DNA of 64,000 nt from Bradyrhizobium sp. LTSP885 (lineage in GTDB: Bacteria; Pseudomonadota; Alphaproteobacteria; Rhizobiales; Xanthobacteraceae): the NCBI RefSeq assembly GCF_000938305.1, contig NZ_JYMT01000035.1, positions 162,869-226,868 on the forward strand, read 5' to 3'. How positions within the stretch are numbered: position 1 is the stretch's first letter; each line of letters begins with the position of its first letter. A program made the translations under genes and the position numbers. Shown piece by piece: positions 51,312-60,008 of the stretch. The notes under the pieces were generated by a model that was not told the DNA's origin, searched no databases, and worked only from the letters and a program-made list of their open reading frames with translations.

Positions 51312-52640
51312 TTATCCGGAAGTGGCGGATCGCGGTTCGACCGCCTTGCCGTAGGGCACGTTCCGTCCGCCGTAACGGCGCACACGAATGTTCGCCTGCT
51401 CGCCGTGCCCGACAAATCCTTCGAGAGCGCATAGTCGGCTGCAATATTCGCCGATCATCGCCGAGGCAGCATCGGTGGTGACCCGTTGGTACGTGCAGGT
51501 CTTGAGGAACTTCCCGACCCAAAGCCCGCCGGTGTAGTTTGCGGCCTTCATGGTCGGCAGCGTATGATTGGTCCCGATCACCTTGTCGCCGAACGCAACG
51601 TTGGTGCGCGGCCCAAGAAACAGCGCGCCGTAGTTGGTCATGTTGTCGAGGAAGTAGTTGGGATCCTTCGTCATGACCTGGACGTGCTCGGAGGAGATTT
51701 CGTCCGCGATCTTCACCATCTCGTCGTAGCTGTCGGCGACGATGACTTCGCCGTAGTCTTCCCAGGACTTGCGGGCAATTTCGGCGGTCGGCAGGATCTG
51801 AAGGATTCGTTCGATCTCGGCCATCGTGTCGCGCGCCAGTGCTGCCGAATTCGTCAGCAGGATTGCCGGCGAGTTGGGGCCATGTTCCGCCTGGCCGAGC
51901 AGATCCGTGGCGCAAATCTCGCCGTCCACGCTCTCGTCCGCGATCACTAGGGTTTCGGTCGGCCCGGCGAAGAGGTCGATGCCGACGCGACCAAACAGTT
52001 GGCGCTTGGCATCCGCCACGAACGCGTTCCCCGGCCCGACCAGCATGTTTACCGACGCGATGGTCTCGGTGCCGATCGCCATCGCCCCGACGGCCTGGAT
52101 GCCGCCCAGACAGTAGATCTCGTCAGCTCCAGCTAGATGTTGCGCGGCGACGATGGCCGGCGCCGGTTTGCCGTGAAATGGGGGCGCACAGGTAATGACC
52201 CGAGCGACACCGGCGACCTTGGCCGTGAGGACCGACATGTGCGCCGAAGCGAGGAGCGGATACTTGCCTCCGGGTACGTAACATCCGACGGCGTTGATGG
52301 GGATGTTTTTGTGACCCAGCACGACGCCGGGCAACGTCTCCACCTCCACGTCCTTCATGCTGTCGCGTTGAATCTGCGCGAAGTTGCGGACCTGCTCCTG
52401 CGCGAAGCGGATATCGTCGAGATCGCGCTGGGACATCTCGGAGAGGCAGTCACCGATCTCCTTTTTGGTCAGGCGGTAGTCCTTGCGGTCCCACTTGTCG
52501 AACTTTATCGAGAGCTCGCGCACGGCCGCATCGCCTTTGGTCGCGATGTCCGACAGGATGCCTTCGACCGTCGTACGTACCTTCGCGTCGTCTTCCGCGC
52601 GCAAGGCCGCGTCGCGTCCGCGCTTCAAATGTTGAGCCAT
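51312..52640 (-). CDS. Histidinol-dehydrogenase-family NAD-dependent dehydrogenase (catabolic)
   Basis: From the ATG at 52640 the protein has 442 residues. HisD-family motifs are present: GCYVPGGKYPLLASAHMSVL, LVGPGNAFVADAKRQLFG, GPTETLVIADE, LLGQAEHGPNSP (zinc ligands Q and H) and SSEHVQVMT (E-H pair of the active site). These enzymes oxidise a primary alcohol to a carboxylate. This copy is far from any his gene and lies in a degradation operon, as do sulfopropanediol dehydrogenases (HpsN). It is therefore probably catabolic, not histidine biosynthetic; the substrate is unknown. Confidence 0.85.
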   Translation of the reverse strand: MAQHLKRGRDAALRAEDDAKVRTTVEGILSDIATKGDAAVRELSIKFDKWDRKDYRLTKKEIGDCLSEMSQRDLDDIRFAQEQVRNFAQIQRDSMKDVEVETLPGVVLGHKNIPINAVGCYVPGGKYPLLASAHMSVLTAKVAGVARVITCAPPFHGKPAPAIVAAQHLAGADEIYCLGGIQAVGAMAIGTETIASVNMLVGPGNAFVADAKRQLFGRVGIDLFAGPTETLVIADESVDGEICATDLLGQAEHGPNSPAILLTNSAALARDTMAEIERILQILPTAEIARKSWEDYGEVIVADSYDEMVKIADEISSEHVQVMTKDPNYFLDNMTNYGALFLGPRTNVAFGDKVIGTNHTLPTMKAANYTGGLWVGKFLKTCTYQRVTTDAASAMIGEYCSRLCALEGFVGHGEQANIRVRRYGGRNVPYGKAVEPRSATSG

Positions 52641-52662
52641 GATCCGTCTCCTGCTTCGGAAA

Positions 52663-54441
52663 TCACTTGACCGGGATGATCGGCAAGAGGAGGTAGTTTT
52701 CGCCACCTCCGCCGATATGGATGCGCGTCTCTCCGTTGAAGCGATCCATCGTGCGGTCGCGCGGATCGTCGTGCAGGAAGGGGCCGCAGCCGGTGAACTC
52801 GTTCTTCATGTTGGAGAGCCGGCCGCCGCTGCCACCGGAGTAGACGTAGTCACGACCGCGCACGCTCAAACCGACGCGGTAGCCCTTGGGGACGACGATG
52901 CAGGTCGGCCAAAGCTCGATATCGAGTTCGTAGGTCTTGCCGGGTTCGAGGGGCTGCACCTCATTATGAGGATGGTACGGCCGATAGGGCAGGCTCTTGG
53001 CCGGATCGAGCTTCCGGTGAGAGGCGCGAAGCCATCCTTGTGCGATCGGTGTATGCGGATCGAGCGCGCCCCGGAACGCGATTTCCTTCATGTCTGGCGC
53101 GAAGAGCCGCACGACCAGGAACAGATCAGCGTCTGTCGTGCTTGAAGACACCTGAAGCCGCGCTGCGATCGGCCCTGTGATCTCCGTCTCCGATTCCATC
53201 GGATCGGTCAGGAACGTGACGCCGTCGCCGAGAGCCCGGAAAGCGATGTCGATTGAGCCGCCCGGTTCTGCTTGCGCGAGGCCATAGGCTTCGCTTTGCA
53301 GGTGGAATTTCGTCCACTGCGTGCGCGGAATCGGCCACGCCTCCTCGAAACGTTGGACGAACTTCTCGCCGGGGCTGCGAACCTGCAACTGCACTTTGGG
53401 CTGCTTGTCCCAGCCGTTATCTTCGCCCTTCAGAAAATAGTCGAAGAACCGGCGTTGCAATTCGACGCCATAGTCCGTGTAGAAGTGGGTCCAGTGCTCG
53501 ATGCCGTGCACCTCGAGCCACTTCTGCTCTGAGGCGGCGTTGACGAAACCCTCGAAGTTGCCGCGCGGATGGAGGCCCTGGCCTCCCCAATTACCCGCGG
53601 AAAGCAACGGCACCTTGACCTTCGACAGGTCAGCCGACCGCTCGCGGTGGTAGTCGTCGTCGAGCGGATGTTCGAACAGTTCGCGCCACATGTCGATGCG
53701 ATTGGCGCCGAGTTCCTCGTCCGTCAGCGTGGGCGGGCCCGAAACCAGCTCACCATTGAGCCGGCTCTTGTGGCCGCGCGTGCCGAGCCCATGCTGCACG
53801 ACTTTCAACTGCATGTCGTACCAGTTCTGGGCGAAGGTGCAGTAGATGCCGCCGTGATAGATGTAATCGCGGTAGTGGTCGGTCATCCCCTCCCACAGGC
53901 AGATGGCCGCCAGATGTTTCGGCTGAAGCCCGGCGACTTGCCATTGGTTGATCGCATAATACGAGATGCCGTTCAGTCCGACCTTGCCGTTCGACCACGG
54001 CTGCACCCCGCCCCACTCAATGCAGGCCGCGTAATCCCTGGTCTCGCGAGAGGCGCGAGGATCCATCACGCCCGGTGAACGGCCCGCGCCACGGCTGTCG
54101 ACGCGCACGACCACATAACCGTGCGGCACCCATTTTTCGGGATCGACGACCTCCCAAGCTTGGTAGCGGTTGCTGCTGTTGGCGAGCACATCGGGAAACT
54201 CATCGACCATCTTTCGCCAGGCGGTGACGTAGCCGTCCTCGAAGTGAAGCAGCTTGGCATAGGGGCCGTAGCTCATGATCACCGGATAGCGCTCCTCGGC
54301 GATGGGCCGGTACACGTCGGCGCGAAGCGCCAGGCCATCGTCCATCGGAAGCGGCACATCCCAGTCGATGCGCATGCCGTCGCGGGTTTCGCTGCGGATC
54401 GGGCCGGCGAGTTCGGGCGTGGCGATGATCTGCTGGTTCAT
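52663..54441 (-). CDS. CocE/NonD family hydrolase (X-Pro dipeptidyl-peptidase-like esterase)
   Basis: From the ATG at 54441, behind ggaggaaattcct, the protein has 592 residues. The alpha/beta-hydrolase domain has the S15-type opening DGLALRADVYRP, VVVRVDSRGAGRSPG and the nucleophile elbow GLNGISYY (S160). The C-terminal jelly-roll domain (LQVSSSTTDADLFLVVRLFA, RVGLSVRGRDYVY) is typical of CocE. It hydrolyses an ester or amide. It is the first gene of the operon continuing with the dehydrogenase, MFS, SDR and cyclase genes, and is divergent from the GntR gene. Confidence 0.88.
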   Translation of the reverse strand: MNQQIIATPELAGPIRSETRDGMRIDWDVPLPMDDGLALRADVYRPIAEERYPVIMSYGPYAKLLHFEDGYVTAWRKMVDEFPDVLANSSNRYQAWEVVDPEKWVPHGYVVVRVDSRGAGRSPGVMDPRASRETRDYAACIEWGGVQPWSNGKVGLNGISYYAINQWQVAGLQPKHLAAICLWEGMTDHYRDYIYHGGIYCTFAQNWYDMQLKVVQHGLGTRGHKSRLNGELVSGPPTLTDEELGANRIDMWRELFEHPLDDDYHRERSADLSKVKVPLLSAGNWGGQGLHPRGNFEGFVNAASEQKWLEVHGIEHWTHFYTDYGVELQRRFFDYFLKGEDNGWDKQPKVQLQVRSPGEKFVQRFEEAWPIPRTQWTKFHLQSEAYGLAQAEPGGSIDIAFRALGDGVTFLTDPMESETEITGPIAARLQVSSSTTDADLFLVVRLFAPDMKEIAFRGALDPHTPIAQGWLRASHRKLDPAKSLPYRPYHPHNEVQPLEPGKTYELDIELWPTCIVVPKGYRVGLSVRGRDYVYSGGSGGRLSNMKNEFTGCGPFLHDDPRDRTMDRFNGETRIHIGGGGENYLLLPIIPVK

Positions 54442-54559
54442 AGGAATTTCCTCCAATGCGACGCGGGCTGGCCGGGACGAGATCGGCCTCTTGCGGGCGA
54501 TTTCCGCAGCATCATGAGCCAAAAATTTGGGGCGTCAACATTTATTTGGGTAAAACTAT

Positions 54560-54575
54560 ATAATTTGGAAATTAT
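54560..54575. promoter_or_regulatory. Palindrome in the cocE-like/gntR divergent promoter
   Basis: The sequence ataattt-gg-aaattat is a perfect 7-bp inverted repeat within a strikingly AT-rich stretch (54536-54590) in otherwise GC-rich DNA. It lies between the hydrolase operon and the divergent GntR/FCD gene. It is a good operator candidate for that regulator; binding is inference. Confidence 0.5.
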
Positions 54576-54617
54576 TATCAACTTTGGGAATCGAAGCCGC
54601 TGGCGTAAGGGTGAGCA

Positions 54618-55433
54618 ATGCGCAAGTTGATGGACAACCAGAAGACCCAAGCCGAGACATTGGCGAACGCCATTCGTCAGGAAATCGTCAGAGGTGTGCT
54701 CAAACCCGGCGATCGTCTCGGCATGGTCGCGCTTCAGGAGCGGTACGAGACCGGGATTAGTCCTTTGCGCGAGGCGCTCTCGCGGCTGACCACGCTGGGA
54801 TTGGTCACGGCCGAAGGACAGCGGGGATTCCGCGTCGCCCAGGTTTCCGCGACCGACCTCATGGATCTGATGAAGACGATGGTCTGGGTGGAGACCACGG
54901 CGCTGCGCGCGGCGATCGCGCACGGCGACCGCGACTGGGAAGCTGAGATCGTCGCATCCGCCCATCGGCTCGGGATCAATGATCGCGGCCAAAGCGATGC
55001 GCGCTTTTTCGATGAGAAGTGGGAGGAGAATCATCGACTGTTTCACCGATCGCTTGTCGCGGCTTGCAGGGCGCCACGTCTGTTGGACTACCGAGCCCAT
55101 CTCTATGAGAACGTCGATCGCTATCGCCGGCTATCGGCCTTCTATGAGCGCGGGACGCGGGACGTTGACGGTGAACACAGGGCGATTGTCGACGCGGTCT
55201 TGCGTCGCAACGCCAGCGAAGCGGCAACTCTCGCGGAAGCACACCTTCTCGAAACGACCCGCAATCTTATGAGCAACGATCCTGAAACGGCCGACAGTGT
55301 CGACGAACAAATGGACAGACTCACCGCAGAGATTGCCGCTGGCCAAGGCGCTCTTTCGCGACCACTCCCGACAGCCGCGCAAGCGCCAAGAGCCAAGCGC
55401 GGTGCGCTCGTTACTCCGGAAACGGGCTCCTGA
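54618..55433 (+). CDS. GntR-family regulator, FCD domain
   Basis: This 271-residue protein has an N-terminal winged helix-turn-helix (ETLANAIRQEIVRGVLKPGD, then ETGISPLREALSRL, the GntR recognition element). A helical FCD domain follows (residues about 85-230) with ENHRLFHRSLVAAC, which holds a metal-ligand His. The C-terminal 35 residues are a variable tail. It is divergent from the CocE-like operon with 176 nt between, so it most likely represses that operon until its substrate or intermediate is present. Confidence 0.9.
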   Translation: MRKLMDNQKTQAETLANAIRQEIVRGVLKPGDRLGMVALQERYETGISPLREALSRLTTLGLVTAEGQRGFRVAQVSATDLMDLMKTMVWVETTALRAAIAHGDRDWEAEIVASAHRLGINDRGQSDARFFDEKWEENHRLFHRSLVAACRAPRLLDYRAHLYENVDRYRRLSAFYERGTRDVDGEHRAIVDAVLRRNASEAATLAEAHLLETTRNLMSNDPETADSVDEQMDRLTAEIAAGQGALSRPLPTAAQAPRAKRGALVTPETGS

Positions 55434-55589
55434 ACAGCTTCGCGAATCCTGGGTGCAAAGGTGCGCGCCGCGGGATAGAGCTTCGCGTGTCCTCGCTCAG
55501 CTAAATCGCCCATTCCGTTCGGCACGGGATTCCCTCGCGCGGTTTGGCACCATTCTTATCGGCGAACGGTAAGTCATTCGGTGAGGCCG
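55434..55589. other. Gap after gntR, no feature seen
   Basis: I see no supported gene between the gntR stop and the left arm of the TIR-bounded element at 55590. The second part of the 478-nt gap is that element, followed by 64 nt of MFS leader with a good ribosome binding site (ggagga). Confidence 0.5.
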
Positions 55590-55847
55590 GCAATCTTGAT
55601 TCGAACAATCAAGTTGCTCGATAAATGATCTCCCATCCGCTCGAACGAGACGTCAAGCACCTCCCGGTCTTTTCAACCCAGTGCCGAACGTGTTGGTCAT
55701 GGAAACGTGATGAACAGTCCGAAGCTGGGCGACCAAGCCACGCAAACTGAAGTCCTGCTTGGTTCTCTCGCCTGAAATCGCCTTTTGCGATGGCGATCCA
55801 CCGAACCTTGCCATCGGGCGAGACTCGATTGTTCGAATCAAGATTGC
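55590..55847. mobile_element. Short TIR-bounded element (MITE-like), possible IS630-type relic
   Basis: Terminal inverted repeats of 24 bp lie at 55590-55613 and 55824-55847, identical at 23 positions; they begin gcaatcttgattcg. They bound about 258 bp. On the minus strand inside, a frame reads KAISGER and then KQDFSLRGLVAQL. This resembles the helix-turn-helix region of IS630-family transposases (F-T/S-LRGLVAEL), followed by a stop. No complete transposase is present, so it is non-autonomous or decayed. Target duplication was not clear. Confidence 0.6.
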
Positions 55848-55911
55848 GAGCCTTATCGAACGGCCTACGGTTATTTGACAAGAAGGTTACAAAAATCGCT
55901 GGAGGAGCCGA

Positions 55912-57228
55912 GTGGCGAATGGAGTCCCCAACGGGCGATGGTATCGGATCGTCCCGATCCTGATCGTGCTGAACTGCATCTCCTACATGGACCGCTACAA
56001 CATCGGCTATGCGATCGCGGGCGGCCTCGCGCCTGATCTCGGGGTCAGCGCAAACTACGGGGGAATTGCGGCCGGCGTCTTTTTCTGGGGCTATTTGGTC
56101 TTTCAATTTCCCGGCGGCCACCTGGCGGAGCGGGGCTACGCAAAGATCTTCATCGCCGTGGCGCTCGTCATCTGGAGCGTTCTGACGATCAGCACAGCAT
56201 TCGTCCGCACGGGTCCTGAACTTATGGCCGTCAGATTCCTGGTCGGCCTCGCGGAAGGAGGAGTCTTCCCAGCGATCTATACCATTCTCGGGAACTGGTT
56301 TCCTGCACGGGAATCTGGCCGCGCCAGCGCCCTCTTCATTACCAATACTGCCATCGCTTCGCTGATTTCGGGACCGCTCGCCGGTTACATCCTGTCTGTC
56401 TATGACTGGCGGGCGCTCTTCGTCGTCGAGGGCTTGATGTCGCTCGCCTTCGCGATGATCTGGATTCCCTTGATGAGCGAAACACCGGCTTCCGCGCGAT
56501 GGCTTTCGTCAGCAGAACGGGACTATCTCAAGACTGAATTCGCGAAGGACGAGCAACAGGCGGGCGATCGGCCCACCGCCCGTATCAATATCCTGGGACT
56601 CATACGTGATCGCAACCTGTGGATCCTGAGCGCCGCTTATCTCTGCTATCACATCGCCAATGGTGGCTATGTCGTCTGGCTACCGAGCATCATGAAGGCG
56701 GTCACGAAACAGGGAATCGGCATCGTCGGCGTTCTGACGGTCACGCCGTTCGTCCTGTCCTTCGTAGGACTCTACGTCTTCGGCACGCTGTCGGACAAGT
56801 CTCAGAACCGGCGAAGATACATCGTCGTTACGATGTTGGGATTCGCGCTGTGTTTCTCCGCGGCTGCAGCATTGTCCGACCGTGGATGGTTGTCATTCTG
56901 CCTGTTATCGGCAAGCGGGCTATTCTTGAAACCGACCATTAGCCTATTCTGGACGCTGCCGAAGGTGATCTTCGGAAAAGATACGGTGGGCGGCGCTCGC
57001 GGCATCATCAATGGGATCGGCAATCTTGGGGGCTTCTTCGGCCCTGCGATCATCGGATTCGCATCGACCTATGCCGGCGGCTTCGAGACCGGCGTCTACA
57101 TCCTCTCTGGCTTTCTCTGCCTTGGGGCCGTCCTCATGTCGCTCCTGCCGGGGATCGTTTCTGGACGAAAGGAGCATGTCGTTCCGGTATCCCAAGCAAT
57201 CCCCTTGCCCAACATGAAAAACGCATGA
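55912..57228 (+). CDS. MFS transporter, anion:cation symporter (tartrate/glucarate-like) type
   Basis: This 438-residue protein starts at a GTG behind ggagga. It has 12 helices. YMDRYNIGYAIAGGLAPDLG at the N-terminus and RFLVGLAEGGVFPAIYTILG are characteristic of the ACS family (TtuB, GudP, hydroxyphenylacetate permease). The central MSETPASARWLSSAERDYL linker also fits. It imports an organic acid anion. Its stop overlaps the amidase start (ATGATGA), placing it at the head of the second catabolic block. Confidence 0.9.
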   Translation: MANGVPNGRWYRIVPILIVLNCISYMDRYNIGYAIAGGLAPDLGVSANYGGIAAGVFFWGYLVFQFPGGHLAERGYAKIFIAVALVIWSVLTISTAFVRTGPELMAVRFLVGLAEGGVFPAIYTILGNWFPARESGRASALFITNTAIASLISGPLAGYILSVYDWRALFVVEGLMSLAFAMIWIPLMSETPASARWLSSAERDYLKTEFAKDEQQAGDRPTARINILGLIRDRNLWILSAAYLCYHIANGGYVVWLPSIMKAVTKQGIGIVGVLTVTPFVLSFVGLYVFGTLSDKSQNRRRYIVVTMLGFALCFSAAAALSDRGWLSFCLLSASGLFLKPTISLFWTLPKVIFGKDTVGGARGIINGIGNLGGFFGPAIIGFASTYAGGFETGVYILSGFLCLGAVLMSLLPGIVSGRKEHVVPVSQAIPLPNMKNA

Positions 57229-58763
57229 TGATCGATCGATCCCATTCCCGGAAGATTCCGTACGCGGCGATCGTTTTCGTCTCTCTCGGCATCGCGCCAG
57301 CCTTAGGACAACCCATGGACTTAAACTCGGCCAGCGTCAGTGAACTTCTCGCAGAGCAGGTTGCTGGTCGCCTGACCTGTACCGAGATCGCGCAACATGT
57401 GAACGCACGGATTGCGGCTGTGAACCCAGGCCTGAAGGCCTTTATCACCGTCAATCCGAAGCTCGAAGAACAGGCAAGAGCGCTCGAGGAAGAACGGCAG
57501 CGCGGATCCCTTCGTCCCCTCCACTGCATTCCAGTGGCGATCAAGGACAATTTCAACACGAAGGATTTGCCGACGACCGGTGGTTCAGTTCTGCTGGCGA
57601 AGATGACACCGAGCGAAGACGCCGCGGCGGTTGATAAATTGCGAGCAGCAGGCGCCCTGATCGTTGGCAAAACCAATCTCGACGAGCTTGCCGTGGCAGG
57701 CAGCACGATCAGCTCGCTTGGCGGACAGACGCTTAATCCCTACGACCAATCAAGGTTCGCGGCCGGCTCCAGCGGCGGATCCGCCGTCGCGGTCGCGACA
57801 GGCATGGCGACGCTTGCAATCGGGACCGAGACAGTGAACTCGCTTCGGAATGCAGCCAACTCGGCTGGCGTCGTGGGCATTCGTCCGACGCACGGGCTGG
57901 TGAGCCGCGCGGGCGTCATTCCCTTGTCGACCACCATGGACGTCGTCGGCGGTTTTGGACGGACCGTCGCCGATGCCTCTACGCTTCTGTCGATCCTGGT
58001 CGGCCGGGATCCCGTCGATCCGGCAACGAGCGCGGTCGAGGGGCTTGCCAGCCCGATCATCTCGCATCCAGAAAAAGCGAACCTTGTTGGAAAGCGGATC
58101 GGCGTCCTTCGCAACCTGATGGGCCGCGGGCCCGAACATCAGGCGGTCAATGCCGTGTTCGACGCTGCCATCGCCAAAGCGAAGGCGGCCGGAATCGAGA
58201 TCGTCGTGATCGAAGATCAGGTCTTCGATTCGGAAAAGAGTTATGCGAGCCTCAACGTCTCCAACTACGAGTTCAAGCCCCTCTTCGAACGCTATCTCGC
58301 AAGCCTGCCGGACTCGCCTATCAAAACGTTGCACGATTATGTCGCGCCCGGGAAATATCCCGCAACGATGGAGAGCTTTCTTTCGAATGCCACGAAATGG
58401 AAGGCGCCGCTCGATAGCGACAAGTATTTCGAACTCATGTCCAACATCCTGTCCTTCCGCCGCAAGACACTGGACTTGATGCGGCAGGACCGTCTCGACG
58501 CCCTCGCCTACCCGATGCAAAAGCGGGCGTCGCTCAAGCTGACGGAAGCGCCGCGGCCGGAACGCAACGGAATCTTCGCCTCGGCGCTTGGCTTCCCCGC
58601 CGTGGACTTGCCCGCAGGCTTCACGCCCCCCGACGCGGCCGCACCGATCGGCGTCCCCGTCGGCATTGATCTCATGGGTATGCCATTCCAGGACGCATCG
58701 TTGATTTCATTGGCTGCGGGACTCGAACAGATCCTTAAGGCCAACAGGGCTCCAGGACTCTAA
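57225..58763 (+). CDS. Exported amidase-signature hydrolase
   Basis: This 512-residue protein has a signal peptide ending near APALGQ, so it acts in the periplasm. The amidase-signature catalytic set is visible: K107 in CIPVAIKDNF, cis-Ser S183 in AAGSSGGSAVAV, and nucleophile S206 in IGTETVNSLRNA. The last motif is unusual: peptide amidases have GTETDGS, and here Val-Asn replaces Asp-Gly while Ser is kept. The C-terminus resembles Glu-tRNA amidotransferase-like and peptide amidases. It probably releases an acid from an amide before uptake by the coupled MFS. Confidence 0.87.
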   Translation: MMIDRSHSRKIPYAAIVFVSLGIAPALGQPMDLNSASVSELLAEQVAGRLTCTEIAQHVNARIAAVNPGLKAFITVNPKLEEQARALEEERQRGSLRPLHCIPVAIKDNFNTKDLPTTGGSVLLAKMTPSEDAAAVDKLRAAGALIVGKTNLDELAVAGSTISSLGGQTLNPYDQSRFAAGSSGGSAVAVATGMATLAIGTETVNSLRNAANSAGVVGIRPTHGLVSRAGVIPLSTTMDVVGGFGRTVADASTLLSILVGRDPVDPATSAVEGLASPIISHPEKANLVGKRIGVLRNLMGRGPEHQAVNAVFDAAIAKAKAAGIEIVVIEDQVFDSEKSYASLNVSNYEFKPLFERYLASLPDSPIKTLHDYVAPGKYPATMESFLSNATKWKAPLDSDKYFELMSNILSFRRKTLDLMRQDRLDALAYPMQKRASLKLTEAPRPERNGIFASALGFPAVDLPAGFTPPDAAAPIGVPVGIDLMGMPFQDASLISLAAGLEQILKANRAPGL

Positions 58764-59959
58764 TCGCCATGCTCGACAACCAGCCTATAACGCGCCCTCG
58801 GGCGGATAAGCGCGGGAAGCGCATATTGCTCGAGGACATGAGCCATCCATCCGACGAGGCGCGAGGTCGTAAAAATGATCTCCGCGAGCTCTACGGGCAA
58901 GGCAAGGACGTGAACCATCGCGGCCATCGCGAAATCGTTCTTCGGAAGCTTTCCCGTCTCCTTGACGACCTGTGCGATCAAGTCGTCCACCACCGCCATC
59001 CTCGCCGCAAGATGCGGCCGGCTGCCGAGCCCGTCGAGAAGGGTGCGGGCCCGTGGGTCGCCCTGCGGGTAGAGCTGGTGTCCAAAGCCGGTCATTACCG
59101 CTCCGGCTTGAGGTGGTTGGTAGTGGCCGGTCACTGCGTAACGCTCGATGATGTCCAACGCCGCCCGAAAGTCGGCATGACGGCTTCCCATCGTGGCGCA
59201 GACGCCGGCCAGAACGGCGGCATACGGATTAGCACAGGTCGACGCCACGCAACGCACGGCGAAGGTCGAAGTGTTGAGCTCGTGGTCGGCGTGCAGGACA
59301 AGAGCCGCCTTAATCAGATCGACGTCGCCTTGACCAACACCGTAGCGCGCTGCCAGCCGCTCATGCACCGCGACACGGCCGTCGGGCGAACCCGTTCCGA
59401 TCGCGGCCGCAGTCTGAAAAATATGCGACGCGTGATGCAGCACGTCGGAGTTGGGCCAGAATGCACGAGAGGGGTGCGCGGCCGCCTCCTGCACAAGCCA
59501 TCCGCAAAACCCCGTCCTGAACGGGCCGGACGGGATCTCCGCGAGCACACCTGTTTCGAGCCTTGCAGTTGGAAGTCCCCACAACAAGGCGGCGACGGTC
59601 TCCAGATCCACCTGCGAGGCAAGCTCTGCAGCGTCGTGTCCGTGAAAGAGCAGACGTCCATCCTCAACGGTCGAAATGCCGCTTTCGAGTACGGGAAGAC
59701 CAAAATCCAGGGATGCGATCGCAACCCGGTCCGGCCGTTTCCCCCGGTCGCGGCGCGAGATGAACGCTTGAATTTCTTGGACGCCAAAGAGGCTCGTGCC
59801 GGTGTCCGGATCCTCGGTGCGGCCCAGCTTTCCTCGGCTGACATAGGAGTAAAGCGACGCGATCGAAATGCCCAGCATCTCGGCCGCTTTCTTCGCGTCG
59901 ACGAGTTGTGCCGGAGCTGGATGATCTGAACTGATCGGTACCTTACTGCCAGTCGCCAT
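58760..59959 (-). CDS. Citrate synthase-like protein with N-terminal helix-turn-helix
   Basis: From the ATG at 59959 the protein has 399 residues. Residues 20-50 form an excisionase/MerR-type helix-turn-helix (DAKKAAEMLGISIASLYSYV). The rest is a citrate synthase fold with the catalytic-His region LVLHADHELNTSTF and a GFGHQLYPQGDPRARTLL region. CoA-binding and Asp positions are less clear. This architecture is known in alpha- and betaproteobacteria, usually as one of a pair of citrate/methylcitrate synthase-like proteins. It overlaps the amidase 3' end by 4 nt on the opposite strand and is divergent from the enolase-superfamily gene. It could be an enzyme, a sensor, or both. Confidence 0.85.
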   Translation of the reverse strand: MATGSKVPISSDHPAPAQLVDAKKAAEMLGISIASLYSYVSRGKLGRTEDPDTGTSLFGVQEIQAFISRRDRGKRPDRVAIASLDFGLPVLESGISTVEDGRLLFHGHDAAELASQVDLETVAALLWGLPTARLETGVLAEIPSGPFRTGFCGWLVQEAAAHPSRAFWPNSDVLHHASHIFQTAAAIGTGSPDGRVAVHERLAARYGVGQGDVDLIKAALVLHADHELNTSTFAVRCVASTCANPYAAVLAGVCATMGSRHADFRAALDIIERYAVTGHYQPPQAGAVMTGFGHQLYPQGDPRARTLLDGLGSRPHLAARMAVVDDLIAQVVKETGKLPKNDFAMAAMVHVLALPVELAEIIFTTSRLVGWMAHVLEQYALPALIRPRARYRLVVEHGD

Positions 59960-60008
59960 CAAAGGAGCATACGGCGTGTCAATCGATTTGAATACCCTAG
60001 GAGTTCCC

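Noticed and set aside
51312..52640. Histidine biosynthesis hisD
   Set aside because: No his gene is nearby and the operon content is catabolic; the family is shared by other alcohol dehydrogenases.
58769..59929. A 386-codon plus-strand frame
   Set aside because: It is the antisense shadow of the citrate synthase-like gene, whose motifs are unmistakable on the minus strand.
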